From Candidatus Kerfeldbacteria bacterium (GTDB lineage Bacteria; Patescibacteriota; Patescibacteriia; Veblenbacterales; UBA10138), in the NCBI GenBank assembly GCA_016217875.1, contig JACRFN010000074.1, positions 1 to 13,666 of the forward strand: DNA of 13,666 nt, in the 5' to 3' direction. Positions 13,538 to 13,666 of this stretch are shown piece after piece. Under the pieces are notes generated by a model that did not search any database, was not told the origin of the DNA, and saw only the letters and a program-made list of their open reading frames with translations. Made by a program: the position numbers and the translations under genes. Each line of letters opens with the position of its first letter. Positions within the stretch are counted from its first letter, which is position 1.

Positions 13538-13543
13538 AAAGAT

Positions 13544-13666
13544 ATGTTTTTTAAGGAGGTTTCACACGGACAAGTGCTGGTTGAGGCGCTACTGGGGATT
13601 GTGGTGTCGACAGCCATGTTAGCCGGCTCGGCGGCTTTAATTAACAGCTCTTTAAAGTTAAATAAA
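13544..13666 (+). CDS. Prepilin-like protein, N-terminal part
   Basis: The window ends inside this gene; 41 codons are visible. MFFKEVSHG is a short leader, G9|Q10 the likely processing site, followed by QVLVEALLGIVVSTAMLAGS, with Glu at mature position 5 (E14) and a hydrophobic alpha1-N helix. Gln instead of Phe at mature position 1 is tolerated in minor pilins. The leader MFFK matches that of the FimT-like gene just upstream, supporting ATG 13544. A perfect AAGGAGGT lies inside the coding sequence at 13553-13560, 13 nt before an in-frame GTG (13574); that start would lose the processing site, so I reject it, though the motif is odd. Likely a minor pilin of the PilV/PilW kind; the type cannot be told from this stretch. 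Confidence 0.75.
   Translation, partial: MFFKEVSHGQVLVEALLGIVVSTAMLAGSAALINSSLKLNK

Noticed and set aside
13574..13666. GTG 13574 as start of the last gene
   Set aside because: It would delete the leader and cleavage site of a clear prepilin N-terminus, and the spacing from AAGGAGGT is 13 nt.

Overview
The window looks like a chromosomal segment of an uncultured Candidate Phyla Radiation (Patescibacteria) bacterium, probably of the Parcubacteria side. This is inferred from the gene set: a compact type IV pilus locus with short prepilins, TatD, RmuC, an UPF0173-type metallo-hydrolase, an mTERF-like repeat protein, and three small 23S-rRNA-IVS-type four-helix-bundle genes. All sixteen coding segments are on the + strand with short gaps, and every visible stop codon is TAA or TAG.

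Layout. 1-627 is the 3' end of an alpha-solenoid gene with near-identical 90-bp in-frame repeats. 650-3273 carries tatD, rmuC and a beta-lactamase-fold hydrolase. 3291-6988 is a two-component pair: a 1089-residue histidine kinase with two extracytoplasmic sensor regions joined across an (ACT)9(ATT)8 microsatellite, then a stand-alone receiver with its own extended -10 promoter. 7506-13666 is a type IV pilus locus: major prepilin-like gene, multipass membrane protein, pilB ATPase, pilC (interrupted by one in-frame TAG), a FimT/GspH-like prepilin, and the start of another prepilin-like gene. Pilins would be exported, processed and assembled by PilB/PilC. No complete prepilin peptidase is recognisable here.

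Three four-helix-bundle genes are inserted at gene junctions of this locus (7037, 10894, 12552). The most unusual signal is what surrounds them. Nearly every junction where they sit, and several others, is filled by a degenerate array of 7-bp units (eleven arrays by eye). The arrays come in four related word families: TAGCCAA/CTAGTGG-like, TTTTGAT/ATCAAAA-like, TAGCGAG/TTCCTCG-like and TCAGAAT-like. Each four-helix-bundle gene lies between one array and an inverted counterpart, so the transcript could fold into a stem with the gene as its loop, much as in 23S rRNA intervening sequences. Arrays often contain or touch the upstream stop codon and end 0-3 nt before the next start codon, and one is translated inside TatD. 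I read this as a family of mobile or expanding IVS-like cassettes plus solitary array remnants. The structure is seen directly; mobility and RNA processing are inference.

No tRNA, rRNA, CRISPR array or classical transposase was seen, and there is no gene-free stretch above 300 bases.
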